Source: Macrosoma leucophasiata (lineage: Eukaryota; Arthropoda; Insecta; Lepidoptera; Hedylidae). Taken from it: DNA of 64,000 nt. The stretch is from positions 7,026,001-7,090,000 of the forward strand of contig JAWQUS010000003.1 of NCBI GenBank assembly GCA_036365455.1, written 5' to 3'. Positions 46,830 through 58,662 of the stretch are shown here, one piece after another (the first letter of the stretch is position 1; each line of letters starts with the position of its first letter). Made by a program: the position numbers and the translations under genes. The notes under the pieces are model-generated. The model was not told where the DNA came from. It saw only the letters and a list, made by a program, of their open reading frames with translations, and searched no databases.

Positions 46830-47097
46830 GGGGCAGGCAGAGGTAGATGCATACGTGCAGATTTTGCAGACACTCAGATTCAAGGGTTTTCCATATAAAT
46901 GGTGGTGAGCCTATTGACACATTCGGGCACATTACCAGACTCCGAAAGTGGTACTAAGAAGTGTAGGAAACTTCCTTTCTCCCTGCCGTTTTCAGCACTT
47001 AATATGAAAATGAATTCTCGAATCTTCTACTCGGGTATCGAATTCAGGACGCCAACGAAGCAGCAGTGGCTTACGCCACTAAATTACTACAGCAGTC
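46830..47097 (-). repeat. Family B SINE with tRNA-like head
   Basis: The head on the minus strand (47090-47020) keeps TTAGTGGCGTAAGCCACTGC and GAATTCGATACCCG. The body follows to CAGAGGTAGATGCATACG near 46846. Confidence 0.65.
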
Positions 47098-47963
47098 AAT
47101 AAGTGGTATCCGGATAAATGCGAAACAATACTTAAAATATAGACGAAAGACATATTTTCTTCCGTAGATACCTAATCGGCTATGTAATTAATTATTATGC
47201 TAGTAGGTATATGATATGAAATAGATGTATTCACATATACGTATATAGCTCACGGAAATCTAAGTAAGATATTTATCTGTGTGTGATATTTCACCCAGGA
47301 CCACGCACTTATGTTACGTGATCACTGCTGGTAGAGATGTGCATGGGCATTCATGCATATCTACTCACATGCACACACTCAATTCATCATTCATATCGTA
47401 TATCTTTCGAGTACTACATAGAAGGTGAGCCCTTCTGTGTAATTTCAATTGGAACAACTCATGATCTCTTATTTCTTATCCGAGGAATCGCAGGATTAGT
47501 AGAAGTGGTCTACTATAATCACTACGCCATCGACGCAATTATTGTGTATGCCAGTTTGTAAAGAGAAGATAAACCATTCTGTTAACAGTTTAACTTTATA
47601 ATATTTACAAAGTATAGTATGTATATTATTGTTTTGTTCATAAATAATTTTAGTATGATTACATTTTTTTTGATTAGGTTTAATTCGACAAAGTGTTATT
47701 CGCTTTGATTGTTTTGTAACTAAGTTGTTCTTAGAATTCCAAATGATTAAATGAATCTGTATTTTTAATGTGATAACATGGTGTAGAATGTCGTTGCAAG
47801 GTAAGGTCACCACTTATGATATTTATAATTACTATTATAAATACAATAAACCTGACGTCATTTGTTTAAGTACATCTAATTACGTTAGGATCCCAATGCA
47901 GAATCATTTCGTTCATCTAGATATGCTGCAAACCTAATTTTTAGGCATATTTATAATCTAGAG
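47098..47963. other. Non-coding; possible family B remnant
   Basis: No gene recognised. 47335-47560 contains short words reminiscent of family B in reverse (GTGATCACTGCTGGTAGAG and CTATAATCACTACGCC) but cannot be aligned with confidence. Confidence 0.35.
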
Positions 47964-48305
47964 CAGAGGTTCCCAAACTATTTTTTCTTGTAGACCCTTT
48001 ACAGTTTTTTCTGGTTTCTGTGGACCCCCGTCCTTGCTACATTTATATCACATTCCCATATTTCCATTATTTATTCACGCCTACATAGACCCCCATCGAG
48101 TCTCCCATGGACCACTTTGGGAATCACTGGTATGATGTAAGTAAATTGGTACTATCAGTTGTATGTGTTGAGATCCATTATCGTGGACCCCCATTTTCAT
48201 TTCATGGACCTTTTTCTTCTGGAAATTTTTTTTTCGCTAACGCAGACCCGTTGTAGGTTCTCATAGACCCCCAGGGGTTGATATAGACCACTTTGGGAAT
48301 CACTG
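47964..48305. mobile_element. hAT-type MITE with perfect 8-bp target duplication
   Basis: Ends CAGAGGTTCCCAAACT and (inverted) CAGTGATTCCCAAAGT. ATCTAGAG stands exactly on both sides (47956-47963 and 48306-48313). A second copy of the end word CTTTGGGAATCACTGG occurs internally near 48115, so the element seems built from two joined units. It is 342 bp with no transposase. Confidence 0.9.
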
Positions 48306-50039
48306 ATCTAGAGAATACATGTATCCACTAGGTTGCCTATCAAAATTTGGCAGCAAGTATTTTTCAATATTATTTTTTTGGGAAAGATTTTTTTAAAATA
48401 AAATCGTCCACATTACGGCTTTATAAGTATGTCTTGACAACTATCAAATTAACTTGGTTGGGGATCAATTATACATATTATATATAGATAGTAGATTGAA
48501 ATCAAAACTATTCTACCGATTTAATTGAGTAGAATTGCTCGTAATGATAATAATTCTAACATTTTACGAAGCCCGCTGGAATAGATAACAAAAAATCTAG
48601 ATACAACAAAAAACACTTTGCATACCGAATAAAGAAACTATTATCCCGTATGAATCCCGTATTAATTCAACGCTCGGCTGCACTGCAAGGCTGTATCGCT
48701 GACTATCGCTTGTATCTATACAAAATGGGTGTTGCTGTGCCATATTGCGAGAAAGAGGCAGGCTCTGAATTTAGAGATTAAAGCCCTTCGAGGGCACGAG
48801 CGAGGGACGTGTACGTGTAACCCCAATTTAAACCTACTGTACTAAATGAGCGGCTTTCAGAAGTGGGTCGCGGCGGAGAGGGCTGAAATTGGGACGTGCC
48901 CTAGGGGAGGTTTGCACACTACGCTCGGCGTTGACTTTGGGCCCAGTTGAAATATAGAACAGAAGAATTTACACATTGGTCATTATGCATAGCGGGAAAA
49001 GGGCTTTTATTAAGAAATATCTTGCGTATTAATTCAGTTGTCTTGCAATTAACCTATTAGGTACCTACTTACTATTCCTAAGTATGGTATTAGGTACAAA
49101 AAGAATATTAAAGGTATTTATAATCAATTTTGAAAGACGATGACATAAATATGACAATGATATCAAACCATTCAGTCTACCGCGTAGGTATAATGCCAAA
49201 TTTTATTTAATAAATTATACGTTTTTTACCAATTAATATACCTACGTATATAAAAGTGAAGTATCTTAGAAATTGAGCTTGGTAGATTTGTACCTATTAC
49301 CTTCAATTAGGTTTTATTGTTTCGATGTAAAATAAAATACAGAAATTATTACACACAGATACCTAGATAGGTAGATATTATGTAGAGAGCTACAGTCGTA
49401 CAGTATATTATATTCGTTTTATTATAAAATAAAATTCGGAGGACATTTATTTTTAGATACTTCATTAGGTCCTACCTACCACTACTCAGTAAGTACTTAC
49501 CAACTATTCAGATAAAAACTGGTGAAATAAACTGACATTCACGTTGAAAATTACGCATCAAAGTCAAGACTTATGTTATTTTTTAATGAATTCAATAATA
49601 TGGGTCTACGAGAAGGAGAAAAATGAGTAAATAAATTATATATACTAAATAGGTAAATACAAAATCAAGATAAAAAATAGTCGTCTAACGACATACAACT
49701 GAGAACCCCACCATAAATCTATAAACGGATCTTGTCCAAACGATAGGAAAGTGACAAAGCCCGAGAGCAGCGAGCCGCGAGCCGCAAGGCCTGCGGGGTG
49801 AACGACCGAGTTTACGCTCGCCAGTGTCGAACGTCGATGTCGCAATGCGAGTTCACAAGGCCGCCACTGTTTTGGCGTGGCGTTTCGTCAAGTCACGAAA
49901 ATATTAAACATTCCATAGTCTGAATGTTTTAATACATCACAATACCTAATATACGTGTACTTTTGACATAATCTCATCTCGAACAGTTTGTCACAAAATT
50001 TTATACAGTAATGCTACGCCGAGTCCCGACCCAGTGGCC
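48306..50039. other. Non-coding; GC-richer patches at 48660-48960 and 49700-49890
   Basis: No exon recognised in either patch. The second has many CpG (CGAGCCGCGAGCCGC near 49770) and could be regulatory or a decayed element. The rest is AT-rich. Confidence 0.4.
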
Positions 50040-50262
50040 GATTTACACTAACCATAGTAGGTAAGTGCTATCGCGATTTTTCCATTAAACGGAAGTTTCC
50101 CAGTTCCACCCTTGCAGTTTGGCAATGTACCCGGCGAGGTCAATTGGAATGGCTTTAAACACGGTACAAAAGAGTAGGTATCTGGCGAACTGTGGGTTTT
50201 TGCTACCTGTTTCAATATACTCTGCCACCCCTTTGGATTATACACGCGTGTTTTTTTTATTT
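50040..50262 (+). repeat. Family B SINE body
   Basis: GGAAGTTTCCCAGTTCC, GGCAATGTACCCGGCGAGG, TGGCGAACTGTGGG and CTGCCACCCCTTTGG follow family B order. The tRNA head is missing or too decayed. Confidence 0.6.
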
Positions 50263-50310
50263 TTCAATATCAATGCTAAACTACTATCGTTCGTGGGTTT
50301 TTAAGTCAGT

Positions 50311-50482
50311 AGGATGTCAGACAGCCTAACGGGATAGGTACCAGAAAGAAAGTGGTTTGTCGCCGTCATCGCCTATGAATATCGGCACTGGCAACCGCAA
50401 GCAGGTATTTTAAACTCGCTTCCGGTCTCTGAAGAACTAACATTTGACGCTAATTTTGAGGAACTCCACGTAGTGTTAAAAT
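50311..50482 (-). repeat. CR1-like LINE 3' end, old fragment
   Basis: CATCGCCTATGAATATCGGC, GAACTAACATTTGACGC and GAGGAACTCCACGTAGTG parallel 13680-13790 of the larger LINE in the same orientation. Confidence 0.6.
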
Positions 50483-50522
50483 ATAGATACATATCTATTC
50501 TAATATTACTCTTATAATTATT

Positions 50523-50813
50523 ACTGGTGGTAGAGTTCCAGTGACGGAGCTCGCGGGCGTAGGCACCACCGCATTACCTAATATACTTGCCGCTAAATGA
50601 TAGTGTTCAGCACTATCGTGTTCCGGTCAGGTGGTAATGTACGGCCCTGTAATTTCAGGCACAGAGGCATATCACCTAATGCCTCAGGAGTGGCAGCGCA
50701 TCTGCATTTTGACCTCTGGTCATTGTGTGGGTGTCTATAGGCTGCAGTCATCACTTAACATCAATGTGAACTGCATGCTTGTTTGCCACTTTTATTACAT
50801 AAAAAAAAAAAAA
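50523..50813 (+). repeat. Family A retroposon, full-length reference copy
   Basis: The best complete copy: ACTGGTGGTAGAGTTCC, GGCACCACCGCATTACC, TGCCGCTAAATGATAGTG, TTCCGGTCAGGTGGTAATG, GAGGCATATCACCTAATGCC, TGCAGTCATCACTTAACATC, GCATGCTTGTTTGCCAC and a 13-base A run. The last 40 bases resemble the 3' tail of the CR1-like LINE at 13609, which suggests that LINE supplied the machinery. Confidence 0.85.
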
Positions 50814-50839
50814 TCTATACTGTCTTATTGACAGTATAG

Positions 50840-50972
50840 AACCGGAACATTAATGTTCCGGTTAAATGTACCTAATGTGGCCCCGTAATAACTATCACAG
50901 AGATATTACAACCACACATCTACCGTCTATAGACTGCAGTTATCACTTAACTTCCATGTGAACTGCATGTTA
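50840..50972 (+). repeat. Family A retroposon, second copy after a palindrome
   Basis: A perfect 24-base palindrome (50840-50863, centred on CATTAATG) leads into family A sequence (GTTCCGGTTAAATG, TATCACAGAGATATTAC, TGCAGTTATCACTTAAC). A smaller hairpin, TCTATACTGTC/GACAGTATAGA, stands just before it. Confidence 0.6.
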
Positions 50973-51660
50973 ATAACGTTTTCGCGAGCTTCACCCTTAA
51001 ACCCTTAATAATCAATTCAATTGTATGGCCTACAGATATTTGTTTCGGGTCTGGGTATTTGTATGTGTTGTAGCGTATTTTTTTTATTTATTTTAATTAA
51101 GATTCAAGTTTAACATGATGAATAGCAGATGAAGAATAAAAATAGCAGGTATTTAAAACGATAGAGTTGTACAAAAAAAAATTACACACGTCGTCACAGT
51201 ACGGAGCGGACCGTGAATTCTGTACGCTCCGAACCAAATCTGGCCGTGTGTAGAGGAGTCCGGCGGACATAATCAAGTCGGTGCGGTCGATGCGGTCCGC
51301 CCGCGCGGATTTGGCCCGACGTACCGAATCCGGACGTGTGTTACTACTACCTACTACAAAGTATTTGAATTACCGTAAAAACTAATATGTATAATGTTTT
51401 AACCTTAAGATCTATCGAGAAGTAAAAAACTGTCCAGTCTATTCATCCTTGAATATAAATTGTGCGCTAATAACACAATTCAACTCCTATTCTTACAAAA
51501 AAAATTGTAAAAAATTTTTTTTTGCTATTTGTTCAGTGCCACCTTTATCGATTAAAACCGGAACAATGTTTCTACCGCCAACACCATTGTGGACCAACAC
51601 ATTGGGATGGTTTGATGGCCATTGCTCGGTTGACTGACTGCACTAGCAAATAGAAGATAA
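50973..51660. other. Non-coding; GC-rich patch 51190-51340
   Basis: The patch has loosely inverted words (ACACGTCGTCACAGTACGG and CCGAATCCGGACGTGTG) that could be a decayed MITE. No gene. Confidence 0.4.
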
Positions 51661-52000
51661 TAATATGAATTATGAATATATAATAATCTAAATAATTTTT
51701 ATTTTTAAATTGAAATACTTGGTAATAAATTAAATCGGCAAATTAATGACGGCACTCGAGAACAGCTCAAATGGTTTGAATAAATCAAAAACTAAATGGT
51801 TTTTTGTATATGAAAACTGCCGACCTTTTTAAAAATTGTCGATCTACAATTTGTGATAAAAAATATGTGATAAGAACAGGTCGAATTAATGGTTTACCTA
51901 CATTAATTCGAGCAGTTTTCAAGTGCGGTCATTAATTTGCCGATTTAATTTATTACTTAAGTATTTAAATTATTTAGATTCTTACAATATATTCATATTA
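51661..52000. mobile_element. MITE with ~90-bp inverted ends
   Basis: GTAATAAATTAAATCGGCAA at 51722 is the complement of the stretch ending near 51953, and pairing extends outwards through AATCTAAATAATTT to the edges and inwards through TTAATGAC..GCACT. There is no protein. Confidence 0.75.
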
Positions 52001-52194
52001 AGGGCCGATTTCACCGTCGTAATAAAACGATGATCAATTCTTGTAAATCGCGCTTAACGTTTTAAACGCATGCGCAATATAATACTTTGGATTTCACCGA
52101 CGAATATTGATCGTGATTTAACTGAAACTAGATGCAAAATTTGCTAAAAGGCGTATTAAACTCAGTTTTCAGAGTAACCGGTGAAATCCACCCT
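52001..52194. mobile_element. Short MITE abutting the previous one
   Basis: AGGGCCGATTTCACCG at the left and CGGTGAAATCCACCCT at the right are near-perfect complements. The flanks read TTA and AAG. A related end word, AAGGGCGGCTTTCACCG, occurs alone near 52566. Confidence 0.75.
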
Positions 52195-53679
52195 AAGTAA
52201 TGTAGTAGGTAATTGATGCTCACTCTGATAACTTTGGTGCATCTTCAGATTAGTAAAATGCACTCGTGCAAAGCCCTAGTTAAAAAAAAATCAGTAATGG
52301 GTTAACATTTTTTGTGTTATTACAGGTACAGCAGCGTACTCAATGAGTTTCCTTGAGAACGAGGTCAAGGGATAAGAAATTGTCGAGGAAAATTAATAAA
52401 TAATTAATGTCGCCGACAAGATTTCTCAATTACTGTACAAATGCTTGCATGAACTACTTGGTCTCTTACATTAATTACCTTTGATACGAAGTGATCGCGT
52501 CTTGAATTTCAAATTAGACAGGCACACGAAAGTGGCGATACACATGAGATCATTACGTTAACGAATAAGGGCGGCTTTCACCGTTTGCAGTGAAAAGTGA
52601 TTTTTCGTGTTGCCTCCAAAACTTCGTAAAATCTCCTAATAAAGTCCTCATCACTTTACTGGAATCACCTCATCATATTCCATATGGAACCATCCAATCA
52701 TCGTCATCTTCCATATGGATAATCATTATCCTTAGAAATTAAGGATATAAAAAATACTGAAGATTGGATGTAAAGGACTTGAATCCATGGCCGTAAAACA
52801 AATTACTAAAAAAAGAAAAAGATAATATCTATTTCCATTTAATCATTGAATAATAATAAACCGAATCGCTTTTAATGTTACCTGTGAAATTAAAATGTTG
52901 TTAGCTTAGTAGTAGTTATGTAACTTATTAAACTGGTCCTACCTATGACGGAGTGCCATAAGTTTTGAACGACTCGTTGACGTTACCTACACGTAAAAGT
53001 TTAAAATCGTCGGTTTTTCAATGTTGTAAATATAAAAAAAAGTTTCAAGGTAAAACAGCTGTGGAATTACCAACTCCATACTAAAATTGGAATTCAAACT
53101 TTATTCCGATGAGCTAAAAATATTATTTTGAACAAAACGACACAGGTTCTTAAGATAAATTTTAATATTTCAAGACAATGTCACCTCGTAACTTATTTTA
53201 CATACCTACTTTGACGTGATCCTTTATCACTAATTAAGGGTAGCAAAACAATCTTACTTAGGTATTCTAGAAGACTATCGACTATCTACTGCTTAATATT
53301 GGATGACATAGAATTTCGGCCGGTGGTACCTATTGAATCTGAGTACAGTAGAGCGAAAATGGAACCAGTTTCGTGGAACGAACCAAGTTAGTTTAAAAGA
53401 CCGTCCGTTAGTCGTATTGCGCAACAGTAACTACTAACTAGTCGATTACAAACGTTATCTCAATCTCTGTTCCGTAACTGTGATCGGTAAATGACCTAAT
53501 ATTTAGAGGTGGATATGTAATTGACTTAGGTGCTGCGGGAATATGCGGCTCTTTTTGTTAACCGTACAGGACAATGCGTGACAATGCGACCGCGGATGTG
53601 GGGGAAAAAGGGCAAAATGTGCCTCCTAAAATCAAACGGGGAGATTTCCTTCCCGCAATTTTATTTCGTTTTATATCTC
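52195..53679. other. AT-rich stretch
   Basis: No gene recognised; 52566-52600 holds the lone MITE end noted above. Two overlapping 60-66 codon frames at 53530-53774 run into family A sequence and are not genes. Confidence 0.4.
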
Positions 53680-53815
53680 AAAGTGGCAAACAAGCATGTA
53701 TACAGTTCACATTAATGGTAAGTGAATTCTGTAGTCTAGAAACATCTGCATTAAAACTAGAGGTTTTAATGTAGATACTTCGCCACTTCTGAGGTGTAAG
53801 CTCTTATGCTTATAA
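53680..53815 (-). repeat. Family A retroposon, 3' fragment
   Basis: AAGTGGCAAACAAGCATGTA and CAGTTCACATTAATGGTAAG match the tail region reversed; the segment ends in TCGCCACTTCTGAGG. Confidence 0.65.
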
Positions 53816-53818
53816 TAT

Positions 53819-53893
53819 GCTTATATCTTTCCATTTTAACCGACGTCGAAAAAAGGAGGAGGTAATCAATTCGTCGGTTTTTTTTTTTCTTTA
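53819..53893 (-). repeat. Lepidopteran LINE-tail repeat
   Basis: ACCGACGTCGAAAAAAGGAG then GAGGTAATCAATTCGTCGG and a T run is a tail-like sequence repeated widely in moth genomes. No coding part is present. Confidence 0.5.
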
Positions 53894-55635
53894 ATTTTTC
53901 AATGGAATCGTAGGTGTTATTGCAAAAAATAACTAAAAATATGCCTACTAAATATATTTATAAACAGTCTAAGAAGAAACAGTTACGAACCATTTTCATA
54001 ATAACAGTTCTCTGTATTTCGTAACGATGATAAATTTGTCTACGTACAAAAAAGGAAACTGCACATACAGACAAATTAACCGACAGTGAGGATTTTATTG
54101 AAGTCCCTTTGTGTTTAATATGTAACAAGAAGATATTCATAAAACAATACAGGTGCTTTCGCACCCACAACACGAAAGACAGAGGGGATATGTTTATTTA
54201 TTTAATGTACTCGTAGAAACTGTACTACACAACACAACCTACACAATGACATACAAATTGTATCAAATCATGTGCCGTAAAATACCACTACCTACGCGTT
54301 GAGAGAAAGTCGTTTTTTAACTAATTTGAACTAGAAACAATCACATTGTGAAATACAAATAAAATAGGTATGCCGAATAATAATAAAAAACCCAGCAAGT
54401 TCATTCACGTTTCTTACGTATATTACTATAGATGTTTGAGTGGATTTGAAAATGTCAATACAGGACGTTAACCCAACTTCCGAATCCCTTGTGTACTGAC
54501 TGAGCTGCCAACAACACCACCTCCGCCCCGCCCCCTTGCCTACCGTTTCCTTCTGCACTTACTACGTAAAAATATTTTACGTGGACATTAAGTTATAGTA
54601 CATACCTATGTTTTATGTCAACGGAGTAGTAAATTAAGAATTAGTACCTATTGATGTTGAAGATGGCTATATTCAATGAAAATCTTAAGATTTCTACAAT
54701 TTTATCAACGTCCGTCACATCTATCGATTTCTCGGTCACATCCATACATGCAATGTATACCTCCATAATGAAAGCAGTAAAAAAGGGTAAGTTTTAACAG
54801 TTCTAAGTCTTAACTAATTAGGTGAACATTTCCAACCTATAAAGTACAAAACTGTAAATTAACCTAATTATTTTTAATGCGATTACTAAGTACATACTAA
54901 GTTCAGCTTAAGTAATGTTTGCATTCTGCACTTAAATCGGGGGATCCTTAAAAATTAGTTATTTTTTATTCAATTACAATAATGAGATACAGCGGTAGTA
55001 AGCCTTTCCAATATTATTAATTTTGTTTTTATAAATTTAAGGGTGTTACGGTTCAATGCTGAAGAATGAGATACCCAAAGATATTAAAGGAGTATTTGTA
55101 TCTTCGGAGATACCATAAGGAATTATGGAAAATATCCAATGTCAAAGAGTGAACAATATGAACCAGGCAAAATTTGACATGAGAATGTACTTTAAAAAAA
55201 AGCATATCCACACCTGTTGAAGAGTCAATTCGAGTCGCAGAAGTTTGGAACGCCCACACAACATGTACGTAAATGGTCAATGTCCACCTACAGATGAGAA
55301 ACATCAGTTGATTGATATTATGAATAAACCGACGAGATACATCCGTCGTATATATTTTATGTAGTTTTAAGCTCATATAATTTATAGCGTATATTAGTCA
55401 CTATAAGTTATCTGTAGCCCGCGGCATCGCTCGCGTGGTTTTGCAATTGATGTCTATTTTTAAGCATAACATAATTACATAACACCATCAACTAGCAAGG
55501 TAAATTAACCATCTGGTTTTGCTTTGATAGCGTGTGTAACAGTAGACACTGTTTTTTTTAACTATATTAATTAATTACATAAAATAATATTAAACAATTC
55601 CATAATTTTCCTTTTTCTTTCTTCGAATAACCGTC

Positions 55636-55687
55636 AAGTACTATTTTTTAGGGTATTACTGTAGTAAAACCCCAAAAAATAGTACTT
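55636..55687. repeat. 19-bp inverted repeat
   Basis: AAGTACTATTTTTTAGGGT (55636-55654) and ACCCCAAAAAATAGTACTT (55669-55687) pair with a single G-T at the inner end; the loop is 14 bases. Confidence 0.7.
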
Positions 55688-56218
55688 CCGTCGTCAAGAT
55701 CCCCGAGCGAATCCATGACAGTTGACGTTCTGTTCACTGTCAATGTCAACTGTCTTATGACTGTTACGACTTACAATAGACTACATCTTACAGACACTTC
55801 TTACACATATTTTATCTGTAGTAAATTCACGCTACTTTTGGTGAAAACAACATAGGAAAATTTAATTTCATTAATTAACAAAGACAAATAGTATACGTCC
55901 ACAGACATCACGGCTATAGTAAGTGCACGTCGCGATAACTATTTATAGTTGGTGGCGTGATAACACCGAGTATTAGTAGTTGCTGGTTATCACTGACAAC
56001 AATAAGACATAAACAACTACCGTCGTCTGACTGTGTGAAGTGTATTATCTTAATAAGACTGTTTTCGTATAACATACCTAGTACGTTTAATTTAAAAGTA
56101 ACGTGAAAGAAACGTATTTTCATAATCGAACAATAATTTTAACTTCAAATGATTCTACTTTATGTTGAAGGGTAATAAATTGTAGAGACATTAACTATGA
56201 CCGCAATATTGACTTCAG

Positions 56219-56258
56219 CAGGAACCGTATGCTTGCTTGCCACTTCCATAATTTAAGA
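56219..56258 (+). repeat. Family A retroposon, tail remnant
   Basis: CAGGAACCGTATGCTTGCTT then GCCACTTCCATAATTTAAG. Confidence 0.5.
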
Positions 56259-57365
56259 AAGTACAAGAATTACAGTAATTTCATTTCTAAAATTAAAAAT
56301 ATATAGGTATACACAGCATACCTATCCATTTTAAAGTCATGTGTCGTGAATACCGCATTCCTAACTAGGTACATCAATACGGTACTTATTTCCTTTTTGA
56401 TACTGTTTAAAAAGACTCTCATCAAGATAACATCACGTTTAAATAAATAAAACATAGAACAACTTAAAGTATTACGTAATACTATATCTACTGTTAAGAT
56501 AACGATAAGGTGATCAGTTTTTACCTATATTAATTTATATGATTGCAGCATTGATTTCGTACCTTGGACAATATAAGTGATATCGGTGAACATATTGGAT
56601 TATCAACCCTTTATCCAAACAACTACACGAGTACACACACACATCCAATGAGTTCAGTGTTCATTCGATTCCCTAGTGTAAGACACTATCGAGAAATAAT
56701 TCGTTTTCGACGGTATAGAAGTTGAGAACTTTTACAATAGTTTCTTTTATCAACTTTTTTATGTAGCATCACTAAAATGTCAAATAAACGATGTATATTA
56801 TTCTATAGTTCATACATACCTATTCAAGGTTAGTGTGATTGAAATGCAATTTATTTATTTATGTACCTAGTTCACCATCATTGCGAAAGACACGCCTGTT
56901 TGCTTCTCTATAATAATCTAAAAGGTTTAGAGATTTTTCAAAACGAACATACTGATACGTTTAGATTTACCTTTGTGGGTAGAAGACTAGTTCTTCTATC
57001 TAATGTGAATGATATAAGTCTGCCTGCTCTCAGTGGCTGCAAAAACAGCAAGTAAGCTCTATAAGTCGAAGACGTTTTGAAAAATCCTTGCATCAGCGTC
57101 AATGGTTTATACTTCCAATTGGATGAATAGTTTGAATTACAATAATTAATGTATGGTATAGATTAATATACATATTAGTAAATGAGTAGGTACTTTAGCA
57201 GATGGACATCTTACTGATTAAACACGAGAGGAATAAGATAATGTAGATTGCCTCTTATTCCTAAGACGATTTACTTACGTAGTCGTAGGAACCCAATATC
57301 ACTAGATGGTGACACATAAATAGTGCTCTGGTTAGATAACCAGAACATCGCAGTGTTAAGCACTT

Positions 57366-58099
57366 TTTGATGTCAAAGATGCACGTCGCTCTGGTCGCCC
57401 TATTACGGATAAAATGGATGCCATTTTTGAAAAAGTGGAGCAAGATCGACATATTAGTAGTTACGACGTAGCTGAAAAACTGAGAATTGATCACAAAACA
57501 GTTTTGGCGCCTTTGAAAAAAGCTGGGTACAAAAAAAGCTCGATATTTGGGTACCTCACGAGCTCACTGAAAGAAACCTAATGAACCGTGTACTCATTTG
57601 TGATTATTTATTACGACGTAATGAAACCGAATCATTTTTGAAGAAGCTGATAACTGGTGATGAAAAGTGGATCACGTACGACAAGAACGTGCGAAAAAGG
57701 TCGTGGTCAAAGGCCGTTCAGGCTTCACAGACTGTGGCGAAACCCGGGTTAACTCGCAATAAAGTGATGTTGTGTGTGTGGTGGGATTGGAAGGGCATTA
57801 TTCATTATGAGCTATTACCATCAGGCAGGACTATCGATTCTGAACTCTACTGCGAACAATTGATGAGATTAAAGCAAGAAGTTGAGAGAAAGCGGCCGGA
57901 ATTGATCAACAGAAGGGGTGTGGTGTTTCATCATGATAACGCTAGACCTCACACATCTATAGCCACTCAGCAAAAATTAAGAGAGTTTGGCTGGGAGGTG
58001 TTAATGCATCCGCCGTATAGTCCTGACCTTGCACCTTCAGATTTCCATCTGTTTCGGTCTCTTCAGAATTCTTTATGCAATAGTACATACATACTTTAG
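57366..58099 (+). pseudogene. Mariner transposase, DD34D, broken
   Basis: It reads FDVKDARRSGRPITDKMDAI near the start (second helix-turn-helix linker), then a one-base frame loss in an A run near 57535, then NRVLICDYLLRRNE, TGDEKWITYD (first D), FHHDNARPHTS (second D) and PPYSPDLAPSDFHLF (third D), with 34 residues between the last two. The N-terminal roughly 100 residues and the C-terminal roughly 50 are gone; the frame ends FRSLQNSLCNSTYIL. All three catalytic residues survive, but the protein cannot be whole. Confidence 0.9.
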
Positions 58100-58174
58100 T
58101 TAAATTTAAGTAAACTATATTAAAAAATGTTTTGAATTATCTTAAAAAATGCGAAGAAACTTTTTCCCCAACCT
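57366..58174 (+). mobile_element. Mariner element, 5'-truncated and internally deleted
   Basis: The right inverted end is GCGAAGAAACTTTTTCCCCA followed by ACCT then TA (58175-58176), a typical mariner end and target. The left end was not found, and the sequence begins inside the transposase. Between the coding remnant (stop near 58099) and the right end only about 75 bases remain, so the last part of the transposase has been deleted. Confidence 0.85.
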
Positions 58175-58599
58175 TATATAATATACCGACAAGACATGGA
58201 TATGAAACACCGTATTAAGTAATACAGTGTCTCATATTGAAATAGTTCCTCCACCGATTCTCAAAACGTTTATAATCATACATTTTATGACGCATAACCA
58301 CGAAGCCGTGGCCCTAATGGCCGGTGCTATTTCAAGGGCCCACATACACACACAAACTCGAGCGGCTTATTCAGCAAATTTAATTAGTGTGGGGTTTCAT
58401 TAGTACCTACTGGCTGCTCGTTGCGTAATTGCGATCGTCAACTACACGCGGTGCCTCGGCCGGACTTCGCACTTGGCCCGGCTTTCTACGTTTATCCTAA
58501 CTTTTTGATCTGTTTACAAAATAAGGAACATTAAAAGGCAAAACAAAACTCACACAGTTTTCGTGAGCTTCGCACGATAATTATTACCACGGTTTTAGT

Positions 58600-58662
58600 C
58601 ATAGAGCAACGCGGGCCACCGGTCGCGGCGGACCTGCGACCAGTGGCCCGCGTTGCTCTATG
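58600..58662. repeat. GC-rich 20-bp perfect hairpin
   Basis: CATAGAGCAACGCGGGCCAC (58600-58619) and its exact complement (58643-58662) enclose a loop that itself contains GGTCGC/GCGACC. Flanking words (CCACGG..., ...TACCACGATA) are partly repeated. Probably the core of a small GC-rich MITE; a related core lies near 42732. Confidence 0.75.

Larger units (their letters stand above)
53894..57365. other. AT-rich stretch with small fragments
   Basis: No gene recognised. Frames at 53958-54173, 54331-54558, 55053-55376, 55914-56123 and 56861-57055 have no domain. Around 55418 GTAGCCCGCGGCATCGCTCG is a decayed Helitron end. A family A tail remnant lies at 56219-56258. Confidence 0.4.

Noticed and set aside
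55053..55376. 107-codon minus-strand frame
   Set aside because: No motif and AT-driven residue use.
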